Part shown: positions 47,777 through 59,411 of the stretch, one piece after another | Layout: every line of letters begins with the position of its first letter | How positions within the stretch are numbered: the stretch's first letter is position 1 | Origin: Chytridium lagenaria | Taxonomy: Eukaryota > Chytridiomycota > Chytridiomycetes > Chytridiales > Chytridiaceae | Direction: 5' to 3' | NCBI GenBank assembly: GCA_025449115.1 | Contig: JAHLKC010000081.1 | Location: 62,001 to 126,000 of the forward strand | DNA length: 64,000 nucleotides | The notes under the pieces: generated by a model | Told to the model about the DNA's origin: nothing | Databases searched by the model: none | The model's input: only the letters and a program-made list of their open reading frames with translations | Position numbers and translations under genes: made by a program

Positions 47777-48403
47777 GTGTTTTTTTCTTTGGTTTATAAC
47801 GCGATTCCTAATTTTTTTTTGATTATATCTTGATACCGATATGAGTTTATAAAACTCTTTTTGTGTTTTGGTTCCATCTTGCTGCTCTGTTTTTTTGGGC
47901 AAATGAAAGATTATGCTTTTTTTCTTTGTGTACTCGGACGTCGTTCCTCGGTTCTCTTTTTGTTCTTGGTTTGGTTTGTGTTGATTTTATAATCCTTTCA
48001 TTTCGGTTCCTGAGTTGCCTTGTTTTCGTAGATTGAAATAAAGAAACTGATAGACTACATCTTAGATTTTGTTCGTGTTCTCGATAGGACAGCCCAAATT
48101 TTATAAAGTATATCCATTTTATAAAAAAAAACTGCTACGAAAATTAGCAGATATCAGATGCCTCTTCTTATTTTCTTATGTTTTTTTCCCTCCCCAAACA
48201 AAACTCTCAAAAACCACCCTCAATCTTCTCACCAACACATAAACATGAAAAACCAACCACATCGCCGAAACAACGTCAAAGGCGTGAACTTGAAACAAAA
48301 TCAGAAAAAAAAGAAAAAGTGTGGTATGGGGGGGGGGGGGGGGGGATTGGGGATTGGGGGGAAGATTTTATGTGGAATTCAAATAAAAAAAAAAAAACAA
48401 CCG
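47777..48403. repeat. Convergent 3' flank with long G run
   Basis: T-rich, then Lys/Asn-coding A-rich sequence, then a run of about 17 G at 48330-48347 followed by GATTGGGGATTGGGGGG. The run lies just past the stop of the endosulfine gene. Open frames here are low-complexity. Confidence 0.7.
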
Positions 48404-48874
48404 CCTAATTCGCCTCCACATCCACCGCTTCCACCGCGCTTGATTCATTACTCAAATGAGATTCTTTCTGCGGGGAACTCGCGGCGCCATGTTTCGCATT
48501 CGGAACGGAATGCGGGATCCGCTCAGGAGAGGGATGTTGAGACCCAACATCCTTTGGGGAAGATTTACCCGCTTTAGATAAAGCGTAATCACCGGAATCA
48601 AAGTAAGTTCGTTTTCCCTGTATCCGGGGGTGTTAAAACAGCAGCAATGAAAGCACCATGGTTTTTTTTTTGTTTGTACCTGCAATTGCTTTCCGAGAAT
48701 ATCTTTCTTGGCGGGGGGGAGACGGTTGTACTTTTTGTAAAAGGCGCTTCCTCCGGGGTGAGGCTCTGGGGGAAGTGTTAGATGGGGATGTCAATACACG
48801 GGGGGGGGGATCTAAAACCCTCTTCACCACAACAAATCACATACGTTAAGATCCACAGGAGGTTTCGCGGCCAT
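48404..48874 (-). CDS. Alpha-endosulfine/ARPP-19 family protein (Igo-like)
   Basis: Exon 1 is 48874-48845 (MAAKPPVDLN). After the first intron comes SLTPEE, a missing base, then AFYKKYNRLPPAKKDILGKQ. A second intron (GTACAAAC...GATACAG) precedes GKRTYFDSGDYALSKAGKSS, and the protein ends SNESSAVEAVDVEAN. FDSGDY is the invariant endosulfine core: its Ser is phosphorylated by Greatwall/Rim15-type kinases, after which the protein inhibits PP2A-B55 and permits mitotic entry or quiescence. The upstream YxKYxxLPP...LGKxLQ helix is also typical. Length is about 115 residues, normal for the family. The one-base break just before AFYKKY lies in a conserved core, so sequence error is likelier than loss. 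Confidence 0.92.
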
Positions 48875-49431
48875 CGTTTCTAGATGTGACAGACCACGCC
48901 GTCAATAAATCGCAGGGATGGGAGGGAGGAAGAAAAGGGGGGGGTGGGAGCTATCTAATCGTTAGAGGTCATTCATCTCCAGTTTTATGTGTGAGGTCTT
49001 TTTCCGTCTTCGCCACACTCGATAAAAAAAAACACGGCATCCATGACCCCCCCTCAACCAACGTATGCGGCCTAAAAAAAAGGATGCGCCCGCCCTCACC
49101 GGAAAAAGAAAAGGCCCCTTCGAGATGACGGTTGTGTTGATGACGGGATGGGAGGTTGATCCTGTGAAATGGGAACTCGTCGATGGAGGGAAAGGAGGGG
49201 AGTGGCAAGCAAGCAATTCAAGAAGTTCCGCAAATGCAAATTCGATACGCCGCGTGACAATTCGTCGCAAATTTTTTCTTCCTTTGCTTCCAGCAAGGGG
49301 GGGCTATAAATAGAATCATGATGAATATAATGGGAACTCGGGTTTGCTTTGGTGGTTTTTTTTATAAAAAAAAAAGGGTCACTTTTAAAAGAGTAAGATC
49401 CAGAGTCTATATTAATAATAATACAAGGCGA
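48875..49431. other. Intergenic
   Basis: Promoter of the endosulfine gene and 3' flank of the WD40 gene. Several frames of 60-100 residues overlap here on both strands; none shows a domain. G runs at about 48938 and 49299 and A runs make indels likely. Confidence 0.4.
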
Positions 49432-52400
49432 TTATGAATTCGCGGCTGGTTGTGGAGGTTTCGCGACTTTGGCTAGCTTATCCACGACAGAAAAGACTTC
49501 CTCCATAAACGAATTACCAGACGCGCTGTCTCTAACACTTGCACCTGTTGCTGCAGACAATCCTGCAGAGAACGCCCGCGTCTTCCCTTCAGTGGGTCGC
49601 TGGAAACCACGACACGATTGACGAATATCCTCAATGCTTAAAGACGCAGCATCCCTAAAAACAAGTCATAGTGAATGTTAGAACGACACCTCTGTTATTT
49701 TTATGTCTTAAAGGAAGATAAGATTTTTTTTTACCTTGCATAAGCGCCAGCCGTCCCAGTTTTGCCAAGCATGCGTTCCATCGCCTCCAAAATCTTAAAC
49801 ATGGACGCGCTCAATTGCCTAAACCAATATAAATCGCAAGCCTCTAAAACCCAAGCCCTCCATTCTCAAAACCAACCCCCCCAATAAAAAAAAACAAAAA
49901 AAAAAACCAACTTACCCTAAAAGCGAATTCAAAATCCCTATACACCTCGCAATCCCTTCAACCCCTCCTTATCCACCGCACCCTTCATCTCCAAAGTCTG
50001 CGCCATAATCGTTCCAATCTTGGCCACAATCGCCAATCCATCCTCAACGCCTTTGTTCCACCCGTCATCGTCAGTCCCACCACCGAGGTACTCGCCGCCT
50101 CAGTCTGTTTCGTCGCCAACGCAATGGCATCAGCAAGATGAGATGAGGCTGTGACGTAAAGATTGTCAACGTGCATTTTCAATCGGGGCATCCCGTCCTT
50201 TTCAGCATGGTGGAGAGCGCTACGCGAGAAATCGAAATTGACGTATGTCTGCCATTGTGTTAGAATGATATGGTGAAAGATGGGGATACTTACGACAATG
50301 AAATCGAAACACATTTGAAAGTATTCCTCGTAGCGTTTTGTAAGGAGAAGAGCGTCAAGGTAAAGTCGATTTGAGGTTGCCGATATCGTCTGCTTATAAT
50401 GTGATTTTTACCCGTCGAAAGATGCTGAGTGGGAGCCGGTTGCTCTGACCCTTCCAATTCTTCCCCAGTAATAATCTTGATGACACTTTCAGCAATACTC
50501 TCATTATCAGTACTCTTTTGCAAGCACTTTAACAAAGCCCTAAAACATGAATATCAGCAAAAAGGACTCACTCCCAAGTTCCCTTACAATTCCGTCCTCG
50601 CCATCCCGATAATCGCCTTCGAGTTCATCACTTGCTCCTCTAAAGCCTCCTTTAACTTTTCACCCTTATCCACCTCCATCACCGTCGGCGACGAATGAAT
50701 CGACACCGACAGCTTCCCCGTTCTCACAAACTTGCCACCAACAACCGACGGCGATCGATTCCTCTCCCCCGTCATTGAGCTCCTTCCCCACGACACAGAA
50801 GGTCGCGGTCGGCCGCCTACAAGAAGCGGCGCAGGCGGCGCTTCCGTCGGTGACAACAACCCTTGCGGTGTCATCGCCTCAGCCTTTATGAGTAAGATAA
50901 TCCAAGTACTCTCGTAACCAAGCCTGTCTTTGGGACGGTCCTCGGCCGTCCTTCCATGTTTTTTCGATATTGGAAGGTTCGACCAGCCATGAGGATGAAT
51001 CGAAGACGCTGGGAAAGAGGAGGAGATGGAAGAGACCAGAGAGTTCGGAGAATTTAGATTGGGAGGATGGGAGGTCTTCCATGACTTCTGCAAAGTGGAT
51101 TCCCATCGCGAGGCCTTTAATGTAGTCGTTCGGCAGGACGGCTTCAATGAGGAGCTGGGAGGAATGTTTAGACAACATGCTGGGCAAAAAAAAAGACCTT
51201 TAGGGTATCGGGCTCCATAAAGGTTGGATCGTTCCATTCCTTTGCAAATCATCCTTGATAAGGTTAGGTTTTTGGACGATAACAAAATATAATTTTACTT
51301 TTCTGCTTTTGTGATCGTCTCCCAGTTTCCTTTCAACACATCCACGAGGATATTAAACCGGAGCACAACCATCTCGAACTCAAGTCTGCTCTGTGCCGGA
51401 ATCTATAGATTACAATAAATAAAAAATAAAAAAAGTACGTATTTAGTAAAAAAAACGCAACAAATTAAGTTTTTTTAAACACACCCCGCTCCACTTACCA
51501 TATCATACCACTGCCTAAGCGACCCAAAGTTGGGTGGTAAGAAATACGAAAATGTATCCACCTCCAACCTAAACTTCGCCAACCCCTCCATCGCGCTCCG
51601 TTCCGCGTCCTCCCTATTTCCCATAACCGCATCCCCCATCTTATTCACCTTTAGCACCGGCATCACCCATCCCTCTACAGGTTGTTTTGCCGTACACAAC
51701 TCAATCATCAATCGTTCGGTACGGCCGACGGTGCGATTGGCGGCGAGGGAGGCGCGGGAGAGTTGGACGACAGACGTAAAGGCTTGTTTGAGGTTGCGCG
51801 AGTGCACCGAGGATTCGATGGAGGATTCTTGGGGGTATTGATCGGGGAGGTAGCTGGGATGCGGGGTTAGACGAGGTTTTCTCTGTATATATACCGTTGT
51901 GGGGCGACGTGTTTGAACACGGTGTCGGTGAATGTATGGAAAGAGACTTCGCCGGATGCGGAAAGACTGTAGAAAGAGTTGATGTGGGAAGGGGATGCCA
52001 TGCCTTTCATCAATGTCAGTTCATGCTTTGAATACCACAAAAAACTCACAGCTGACAATAGGAGCCTGAAGAGGGGATTTGTGTTCCGCAATAATCTTCC
52101 CACCAACACAGACACCACTCTTGGCAGCCTTTGCGCCGACCATTCCAAACCCCATTGACATTTTTGCCGGATCTCCCCATTCTGTTCCAGGGCATCCGAT
52201 AAACATATCCAGGGCAGGGATGCGAGGAACAGATATGGTAGAATCAATAGCCCAAGCTCTCCATAAATTATCATCAGACCCCGTGGAGATAACATTGGCG
52301 TGGGTATTTGACCATGAAAGCTACGCAGCAATGTATTAGATCTTGCATAAAAACGCAAATTTCTTACAGAACGTATCCCTCGATAATGCCCATCAATTCG

Positions 52401-53855
52401 ACACATTGGGACTTGAAGGTACCTCAAATCCCAAATCTTGACTACAGAATCCTCCCCTTAAATGTCATCAGCAAAACTTTCACGCTATTTTTTTTTTTAC
52501 CTGCGCTTGCAAGCCAATAAGGAACAAAAGGACTGAACTGGACAGATGTGATGGCCGGGTGGTTTTGTCCGCTATGTGCTTTTAATTGCATCCATACCTA
52601 TATGGTTTTAATAAATTGCGGCGGGTGTACACTGGGGGACTCACTGCCGATTTGTTCGTGTCCATGCCTATTAAACGCGAGTCAAGGACGTAGAGATCAC
52701 GGTCTACACCTCCTGTTGCTAGCAATGAACCAGGGTGTGGACTCCATGATGCCGACGTAAGTTGGTCTTTGGATATCTGTTTAAAAGTGTTGAGAAAAAC
52801 AAAGGAGCGAGACATATTAACAACAATAACACAACGTACGGTCTCTTTTCCAACCACTTTGTTACCCTCCAAATCCCAGATAAACAACGCCTTCTCCTCT
52901 ACCGCCAAAAACTTTGTAGGATTCGCCGTCTTTCCCCCATTTGCCGGCATAAACTCCACATGATGCACCCTCACAGAAGCATTCCGCATCCCAGGTGGTG
53001 CAAGCTTGACTTCCTCCTATGTAAAAGACGCTGTCAAAACCCACAACATTCTTTCTTTTCCCGTCTCTTACAAGTTTTCCGGATCCAAAAGCACAATCCC
53101 CAATCTGCTCGACTCCTTTTCCTCTTTGACTGAGATCACGCGGGGAGATATTAAAAATTTGGACACGGGAGTTTGGGCCTGCTGTTATTAATCGGTTGCC
53201 CATTGCGGAGAGAGAGTAGACGGGGTGTTGGGAGGAGAAGACAGAACGGAGCTGGAGACGCGTTTGTGTTAAAATTAGATTTTAGGGAGGAATGGATTAC
53301 CTGAAGTTGGTGGTTGGTTGAGTCGGATGTGTTTTCGAGGATGGTTAGACTGCCTCCACTTGATGCTGAACCAACAGCGACATATGGGGTTCCCTTTTTG
53401 AGTGAATTCGGTGAGGGGTTGGATGGCAGAAAAAAGCATTACCTCGATAGCTTCCATTGATGTTGACCATTTTGTGGAATCTGAGATGTTGAGTGAAGTT
53501 GTTTGAATGGTTTTTTTTGCCTTCTCTGCGAACAGCACAAAAAAAGGGACTTTTATCAACACCTTTCACATACAAAGATTTCAAGTACAAACCGTTTCGA
53601 TAAGGTCTTGATTGTTTCTCTCCAAGAGTCTGAAGGTGGGGGGATGGCGACAGGTGCGGGTTTGATGAATTCAGTTGAAGCAATGTTTCGAATATTAAGT
53701 TGTTCCAGTGACAATGTCAGAGATGGGTCGATGACGAATGAAGGACGTTTTGGGAGGGATGTGTCGACTTTTAAAAGAGGTTTTAGGGAGACCTCTTCTT
53801 GATCGCCTGTCGGCGAAGTCGCCGGCTCAATGATAACGACGGGAGGGTTCATCAT
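49432..53855 (-). CDS. WD40-repeat protein with helical C-terminal half
   Basis: Probably one long gene of many exons. After a Ser/Pro-rich leader starting near 53855 (MMNPPVVIIEPATSP) come WD-type blades: MGNRLITAGPNSRVQIFNIS, PTKFLAVEEKALFIWDLEG, WSPHPGSLLATGGVDRDLYV, FSPFVPYWLASAGE with VVKIWDLRYLQVPM, and SNTHANVISTGSDDNLWRAW. The frame then continues into sequence rich in helices: SRNLKQAFTSVVQLSRASLA, LPPNFGSLRQWYDM, MLSKHSSQLLIEAVLPNDYI, LLLTKRYEEYFQMCFDFI and MFKILEAMERMLGKTG, ending KLAKVAKPPQPAANS. Several introns have clear GT...AG ends (for example just after CFDFIV). I cannot name the family. It could be two adjacent genes, but no stop-plus-start boundary is evident near 51870. 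A scaffold role in trafficking or signalling is possible. Confidence 0.65.
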
Positions 53856-53914
53856 CGCATCGTTTCCAATCTTCGGAGTTGTTTCTTTCTGAGCCTTTAT
53901 TATATCTTTGAATG

Positions 53915-55370
53915 TTACACTAACAGGACTAAGAGGGCTAGAAGGATGGGGAGCATGAGGGCTGGACGCGCTGCATTGGCGCTGTTGCATCCAATGCAGG
54001 CGTATGTGGCATCAGTGGGGAATAAGTTAGATGCTGCGCTTCTACCGCTTGCGCCACTTGCACCGGCAGAGGCGGTGGTGGGTCTCGCTGTCGTCACGAC
54101 GGCAGTTGGTGTGGGTGAAGGTAGACATGCGTTTGCTGCTGATGTTCTATTCCCAATTTGATCTGCTGGGAGCGTGAGTTGCTGTGACAATACGTCCGAG
54201 TATCGTCTGTTAGATTGAACTGTCTGGTTGGTGAAACACGGAAAGTTGAGTGAATCAAAGGACGCCTCTTGAATTGCGAAACCTCGGAACGCGGGTGTTG
54301 AGGAACGGAATCGTGGCACCAGATCCCGTGTCATGAAATGCTGGGCTGGGATGTAATCTCCGAGAGCTGCTTGCGCCCATGGCTCTACGGGCCACCCAAC
54401 GATACCCACAGCAAGTGGTAAAGGGGGCGAAGTTGTGCTGCTCCAACTTGACCATTGCTGCAAAGATGTCCAAAAGGAGTCTGGATTGTTGCCATTGTAT
54501 CCGCACACATTAGAGCTTTGAACAAAGAATGGAACAATATAGTCATAGAGCCCGAGACTTGTCGTAGATGGACCGAAGACGTAATCTGGGAACATGCATC
54601 TTGGCGACACTTTCCGAAAATCTTATAAGAGACGAGTTTATTTCACTGCAACTCACCTGCCAAGAGGTATTTATCACCCATCAAGTTTCTTAATGTCCTT
54701 ACGAACAAGTCTACGCCGACTTTGTCATTGTTCCAGATATGAAGGTCAATGCCGTCCAGAACGGCTGATCCAAATGGTCTCACTGATGATGAGCCCCCCA
54801 AGAATACATTCCACACATTTGTAGCTACCGTGACAGCGTACCGCGGAGAATTTACGTCATTCTCTACCAAACCGTCTTTTGGATCTGAAATAAGAAAAAA
54901 GGAGGACTTAAAACAGACTGAGGTAGATAAAATTAATCTTTACCTATAGTCAAGAGGACTTTTTTCCCAAGACTTTGACACAACGTAATATCTCTCCCAA
55001 TTGCCGGACAATTTAGCAACGAGAATCCAGAAACGCTCGTCTTTGGCCACCCCGCAAAAGTATCAGTTGGGAACGCGCAATGCTTTGAAAAGTCGATTGC
55101 AGGCATATTGTTGACACTAGCGTAGGTTGCCATCCCGGAAATGTGAAAGACATTGTACTGACGAGAGTTACAGAGAGTTCCAAGAGATGCTTCTTGTTGA
55201 GCAACAGGGAATTGTGTTTTTGCGAGGTTTTGACCCCAGTACGATATGAGGAGAGGGTTTGGGAGAGTTGCTGCCTGTGCGGAGACTGTTGATGATAAGC
55301 AAAGCAGGAACCCTGATGCTGTTAAGGCGATCGCACTGGATGTTCGTCGTGTGTAGTAGGTCGAAGACAT
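53915..55370 (-). CDS. GPI-type GH18 (class III chitinase-like) protein, catalytic Glu lost
   Basis: Three exons. Signal peptide MSSTYYTRRTSSAIALTASG...SAQA (start 55370; an upstream in-frame ATG at 55397 is less likely). The GH18 fold is clear: LLISYWGQN, NMPAIDFSKHC, LLNCPAIGRDITLCQSLGKK with VLLTIG, WNVFLGGSSSVRPFG and SPRCMFPDYVFG. The catalytic DxxDxDxE signature reads LDGIDLHIWNND, so the second-last Asp is His and the acid/base Glu is Trp; splice sites flank but do not touch it. A Ser/Thr/Ala-rich stalk and a hydrophobic tail (PALMLPILLALLVLLV) indicate GPI anchoring. Introns start GTAAAG and GTGAGT. It should bind but not cleave chitin, as chi-lectins do. A TATTTAAATA element lies about 45 bases upstream of the start. 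Confidence 0.88.
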
Positions 55371-56219
55371 GGTTTTTTTAGATATTCCTATATACATGAA
55401 GCTGCATGAGAGTATTTAAATAAGATGACCGGTGAAGCTGTTTAATGTTGTATGTCTTTGCTATAAAACTTTATTATCTGCAGTGTTTATCCATATTTCC
55501 CATTGTTTCTTTAATGTGGCTACTCATGGGGCATAAGGGTACAAAGCAACGATTCCAATCACGCGCGCGTAGTTTAGTCCATAACTTCAATTCAACAATA
55601 ATTACGCGTCCACATTAACTTGAAGTACGGGGATGTGTTTGTATTCGGACAAGGTCATAGTTAGTAGTTTATCTCACTTGTACTTAGTTTATCACAAGTT
55701 GCCAGATGCTGACTATATATTTTTGTTGTGCCAAGTCCGAATTAAATGAAAAAGAATTGTCATTCGTGAAAATGTGTCTCTGTCTGCAACATGCAATTTC
55801 AATTAATAAAAAAACCAGGGATGGAGGCAGGTGGAAAGGATTTTGTGAAAAAAAGACACTTCGTGGTGGTTGGGTCATTACCTAATAATATAGGTGAATT
55901 CCCCGTTTTTCCTTTCCCCTTTCACTTGCCTATAAACCATTCCATACCAACAACCATCGCTACTTACCTACCTACAACCTCTCCATCCTCCATTTCTAAT
56001 CACCGTCTACTCTACCTACCTTCTTGCCTGCCTACGTCGAGTGAAGTCACTGCATTCCATTGATCTTTGCTGTAAAACTATCACCAAAGAAGAGAGTCGA
56101 GTGGAGAAAACTCCTTTCTTGCATCTTCCAAAAGACTGCTCTTTCTTGGATTCCCAATATCGATTGATTGAAGACGGAGAGAGCATCCTATCCTCACTCT
56201 TTACTTGGAGCAAAGCACC
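55371..56219. other. Divergent intergenic region
   Basis: Promoters of the GH18-like gene (-) and the MGNVC gene (+). The last 300 bases are C/T-rich (CCTACCTACAACCTCTCC and similar), as in fungal leaders. No gene is supported. Confidence 0.5.
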
Positions 56220-58654
56220 ATGGGCAACGTTTGCCTCCAAGGCGCGCATGGGCGGATTCGAGTGAGGCGAGGAGACCCTAATGGAAAAGGCCCCATCACA
56301 ACCCAGGTCGTCAGCATCTCAACAGTCTGGGAGAAGGAAAAGATGATGGATTCCGATTTCCTCTATAACGACAGTGCATTTGACGATGAAGATTTTCTTG
56401 GGAACGATGAAGAGGATCAAATGGTTGTCGACTTGGAAGTTCCGGCTGCCTCTAAAATTGGCTTCACAAGGTCGGCGGACCCTACCATGTCCAGTCGAAG
56501 AGACTTCCATACACTTAGCTCCTCCTTTCAATTGCCCTCATTTGAAGGAGGTTGGCCAAAAAGCGACCGGAAACGTTCAAAGTCAAAGAGTGGTCATCAT
56601 CGTCAAGGATCGGGATCCATCACCCCAAACCTTACTGACGGTTCTGAACCCTCTGTCATTCTTCAAATGATGGATGTGGACTCTGCCCTTATGTTTGACG
56701 GCAGGGTTATCGCTCCTCCTCCTCGTCGTGAGCATGCGTCACTTCGTTACGCTGCACAGGATATCGCATTAAAGGCTGCAGATTCTGGTGAGGACATTGA
56801 CCTTGCTGTCTTCAAACCCACCGCATCCGCCTACTCCAATGTCAAGAAGAACGGAAAGAACTCCCCATTCGCACCGAAGCCTCGTCAATCCTCCCTCACA
56901 GTCCTCGCCCTAGACATGCCCAAAATCATTGCTGGCGTCCTTAAGCACTTTTCTTATGCCCACACTCAAAGGCTCTCTCGAGTCAACCACAAGTGGAGGG
57001 ACGCTGCTGCAAGTATCTTGAACAGACAACATGTCGTTGTTACACTCTGCTGGGACTGGGGAGGGGGAGGAGTATCGCCGCTTTCCCTGTTGAAGAGTAC
57101 GTTTTGGATGATATTGCATCGGATTCTTCCGCTAAGAAGTCTTCAAACAATCGTCGTATTATGGGATCATCTCATATGTCTCAATATCAACGTCGTGCCG
57201 AAGCCTCAGATAATGAGGACGAAGATGACGGCTTTGCTGAGCGTAGGCCCATTTTTGACGGTCCCATAGCAACTCTTGCTGTAAGCGTCCCACTCTTTGA
57301 CTTCCCAGCACGAAATACAATCAACTAACCTTTCTAAAAAAAAAAAGTCCCAACACCCGTCACCGTCTACCGCCCCGTCACCTTCAACATGGAAGATAAC
57401 TCGCCTGGTCCCCTTCCCATCCGTATCACCGAAGTTACCCAAATCCGCGTCACCCCTCTCTCCACCGGTCCCGCCCGCTCCTTCCGAGCAAACTGGGGCA
57501 CTGCCCCCGAAAAACCCTCCTCCTCCGACATGGACTCCACTCCCCCTCATCGTCGTCGCTATGAACGTACCGACAGCGCCTTTTGCGCAAGCGACGATGA
57601 CGACGATTCCACCACCCGTGGACTCGCTGCCTCCGCCACCTCCACCATCTCTCTCGCTGATGAAGGTCTCCTCGGTCAAACCTGTGTCAAGGGCCGTCTT
57701 CAATCCCGTCGTGACCGTCAAGTCTTTAGTGATTGCATTTTCGGAACCGACTTTGGGCTAATGCTCACTCCGTCCGGGTCTGGTATTGAACGTCTGTACA
57801 TTGTCGGAAATGTTGGTCCTGCACCTGTCATCCGGAAAGCCCCCACCCACTCCCGTTAAAACCCCACCCACCTCTTCGCTCACCATGAAATCCCCAATGG
57901 ACACCTCTAACCTCTGGACCGCATCCACTAGTGATGGCATGGACATGTTTGAAGACATTAGTGTCTCTACGGTCTGGAACGGTCACAGCGAGTGTCCGAC
58001 GATCCATGTGTTTGCACCGGAAGATGAAGGGGCACTATCTGACTCCACGTCCATTCGACTTGGATCTGAGCCTGAGTTTAAAGGGGAGCCGTCGAAACAA
58101 ATCGTCGCGAGGACGAGATGGGAGAGATTGGTTTGGGCGCAGAAGAGTATTGGGGGATCGTTGGAACAAATTGCGGAGATTAAGGATACGGTTGCCGTGA
58201 GGTTTTACTTGGCTTGCTCGGATTCAGATCAGTTATGGGGTATGTAGAAGTCCCCTTTTCAACACATCTCCTACCCCCCATATCATCCTTAATCTTATCA
58301 CCACGGCGTTTTTCCTTTTTTCTAACTTCTCTTAAAGCATTCCGTCAAGTCGTCGAAACCCTCATCGACACCCTTGACCCCGAACGCGGCCACGTGGAGC
58401 TCAGCGAATGCATGTCGAAACTTGATCGCATCTCGTACCGTGTCGACATTCTCTCCCAGCTTGGCATCCATGGTTCTCAAAAGGCTGAACGGTTGAGGTC
58501 TTACTATAAAGAAGGGTGTCGTCTTTGGAGGGGGATTCGGGGAGGAGATTTGAGTTTAAGAGTATCGGGGTATGGGGGGGATGTGGGACGTGAGGAACAT
58601 GTGTATAGACATTTGGCAAATGTGGTTGTGCCGAGTTTCTCGGGGGATGCGTGA
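56220..58654 (+). CDS. F-box-like protein with N-terminal acylation motif
   Basis: The ATG at 56220 in good context (CACCATGG) gives MGNVCLQGAHGRIRVRRGD: Gly2 suits N-myristoylation and Cys5 palmitoylation, with basic residues behind. Next come an acidic segment, a Ser/Lys-rich linker, and an F-box-like helix bundle LDMPKIIAGVLKHFSYAHTQ with RLSRVNHKWRDAAASIL. After frame breaks near 57045 and 57850 and an intron at about 57283-57350, a middle part reads PIRITEVTQIRVTPLSTGPA and FGTDFGLMLTPSGSGIERLY. The C-terminus after an intron at about 58240-58337 is helical: FRQVVETLIDTLDPERGHVE, MSKLDRISYRVDILSQLGIH. Beyond the F-box-like part I recognise no family. It may tether an SCF-type adaptor to membranes. 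Confidence 0.65.
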
Positions 58655-59411
58655 TAAGGGGGTATTGCTGTGGGTCAAATTTTATTTATTGTTTTGTTTC
58701 TTTGTTGTCCTTTTTTGCTTTTGCTGTTGTTTTTTAAGTCCACCCATTTGTTTCATTTTTTTTGTTTGTTTTTTTTTTTGTAAACCTTACATTCTAAATC
58801 TGATCATCATGCTCTTCTGTTTTTTTTTTGTTTTTTTTGCACTGGATATGGAACCAAGTGGATTATTGATAAAAAAAGAAGATGTTAATCTCTCATTTAC
58901 ATCTTCCTTTGTATTGAATTTGTTTTGCCTTTCTATTACTTTCAACTTTTTGTTTTCGTTTGCTTTATCGGAAATCCCTTTTAAATTCCATATATCATTT
59001 TGTCAATACATCAACTTTAAACCCCAACAAAAGAACAATCGTGTTGTACCTCTTTTCGGTAACCAGCTCTAATACCAAAGCATGTCGAACAGTCGAACAA
59101 AAAGGGGGGCTTTCTTTGGTTGTTGAGTTCAACCCACTCTCATAGATAATAAATATTAAATAAACATATGATCTAGCTATACAACAAAAGAAAATGATAC
59201 AAGAAACAATCGACTCCATAAAACCGAAAGCGAAACAAAAAGGAAGCGAAACAAAAAGAAAGCGAAACGAAAAATAAACCATACAATAAAGGTCCAACCG
59301 AGAAAAACTCCCAAAAAAACCCGTCTCGAAAACGGTATCTCATGCAAAAACGCCCGCCAAAGAAGAAAACGCCGTGCATTCTCTATTTAGCCTTGATTCA
59401 CACAACCCCTC
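58655..59411. other. Convergent 3' flanks with short tandem repeat
   Basis: Very T-rich 3' flank of the plus-strand gene, then AAAGCGAAACAAA repeated about four times (59226-59277) before the stop of the minus-strand FAS1 gene. Open frames are Phe-rich low complexity. Confidence 0.6.

Noticed and set aside
57206..57721. 171-residue minus-strand Gly/Thr-rich frame
   Set aside because: Shadow of the plus-strand gene at 56220-58654, which has the better coding reading.
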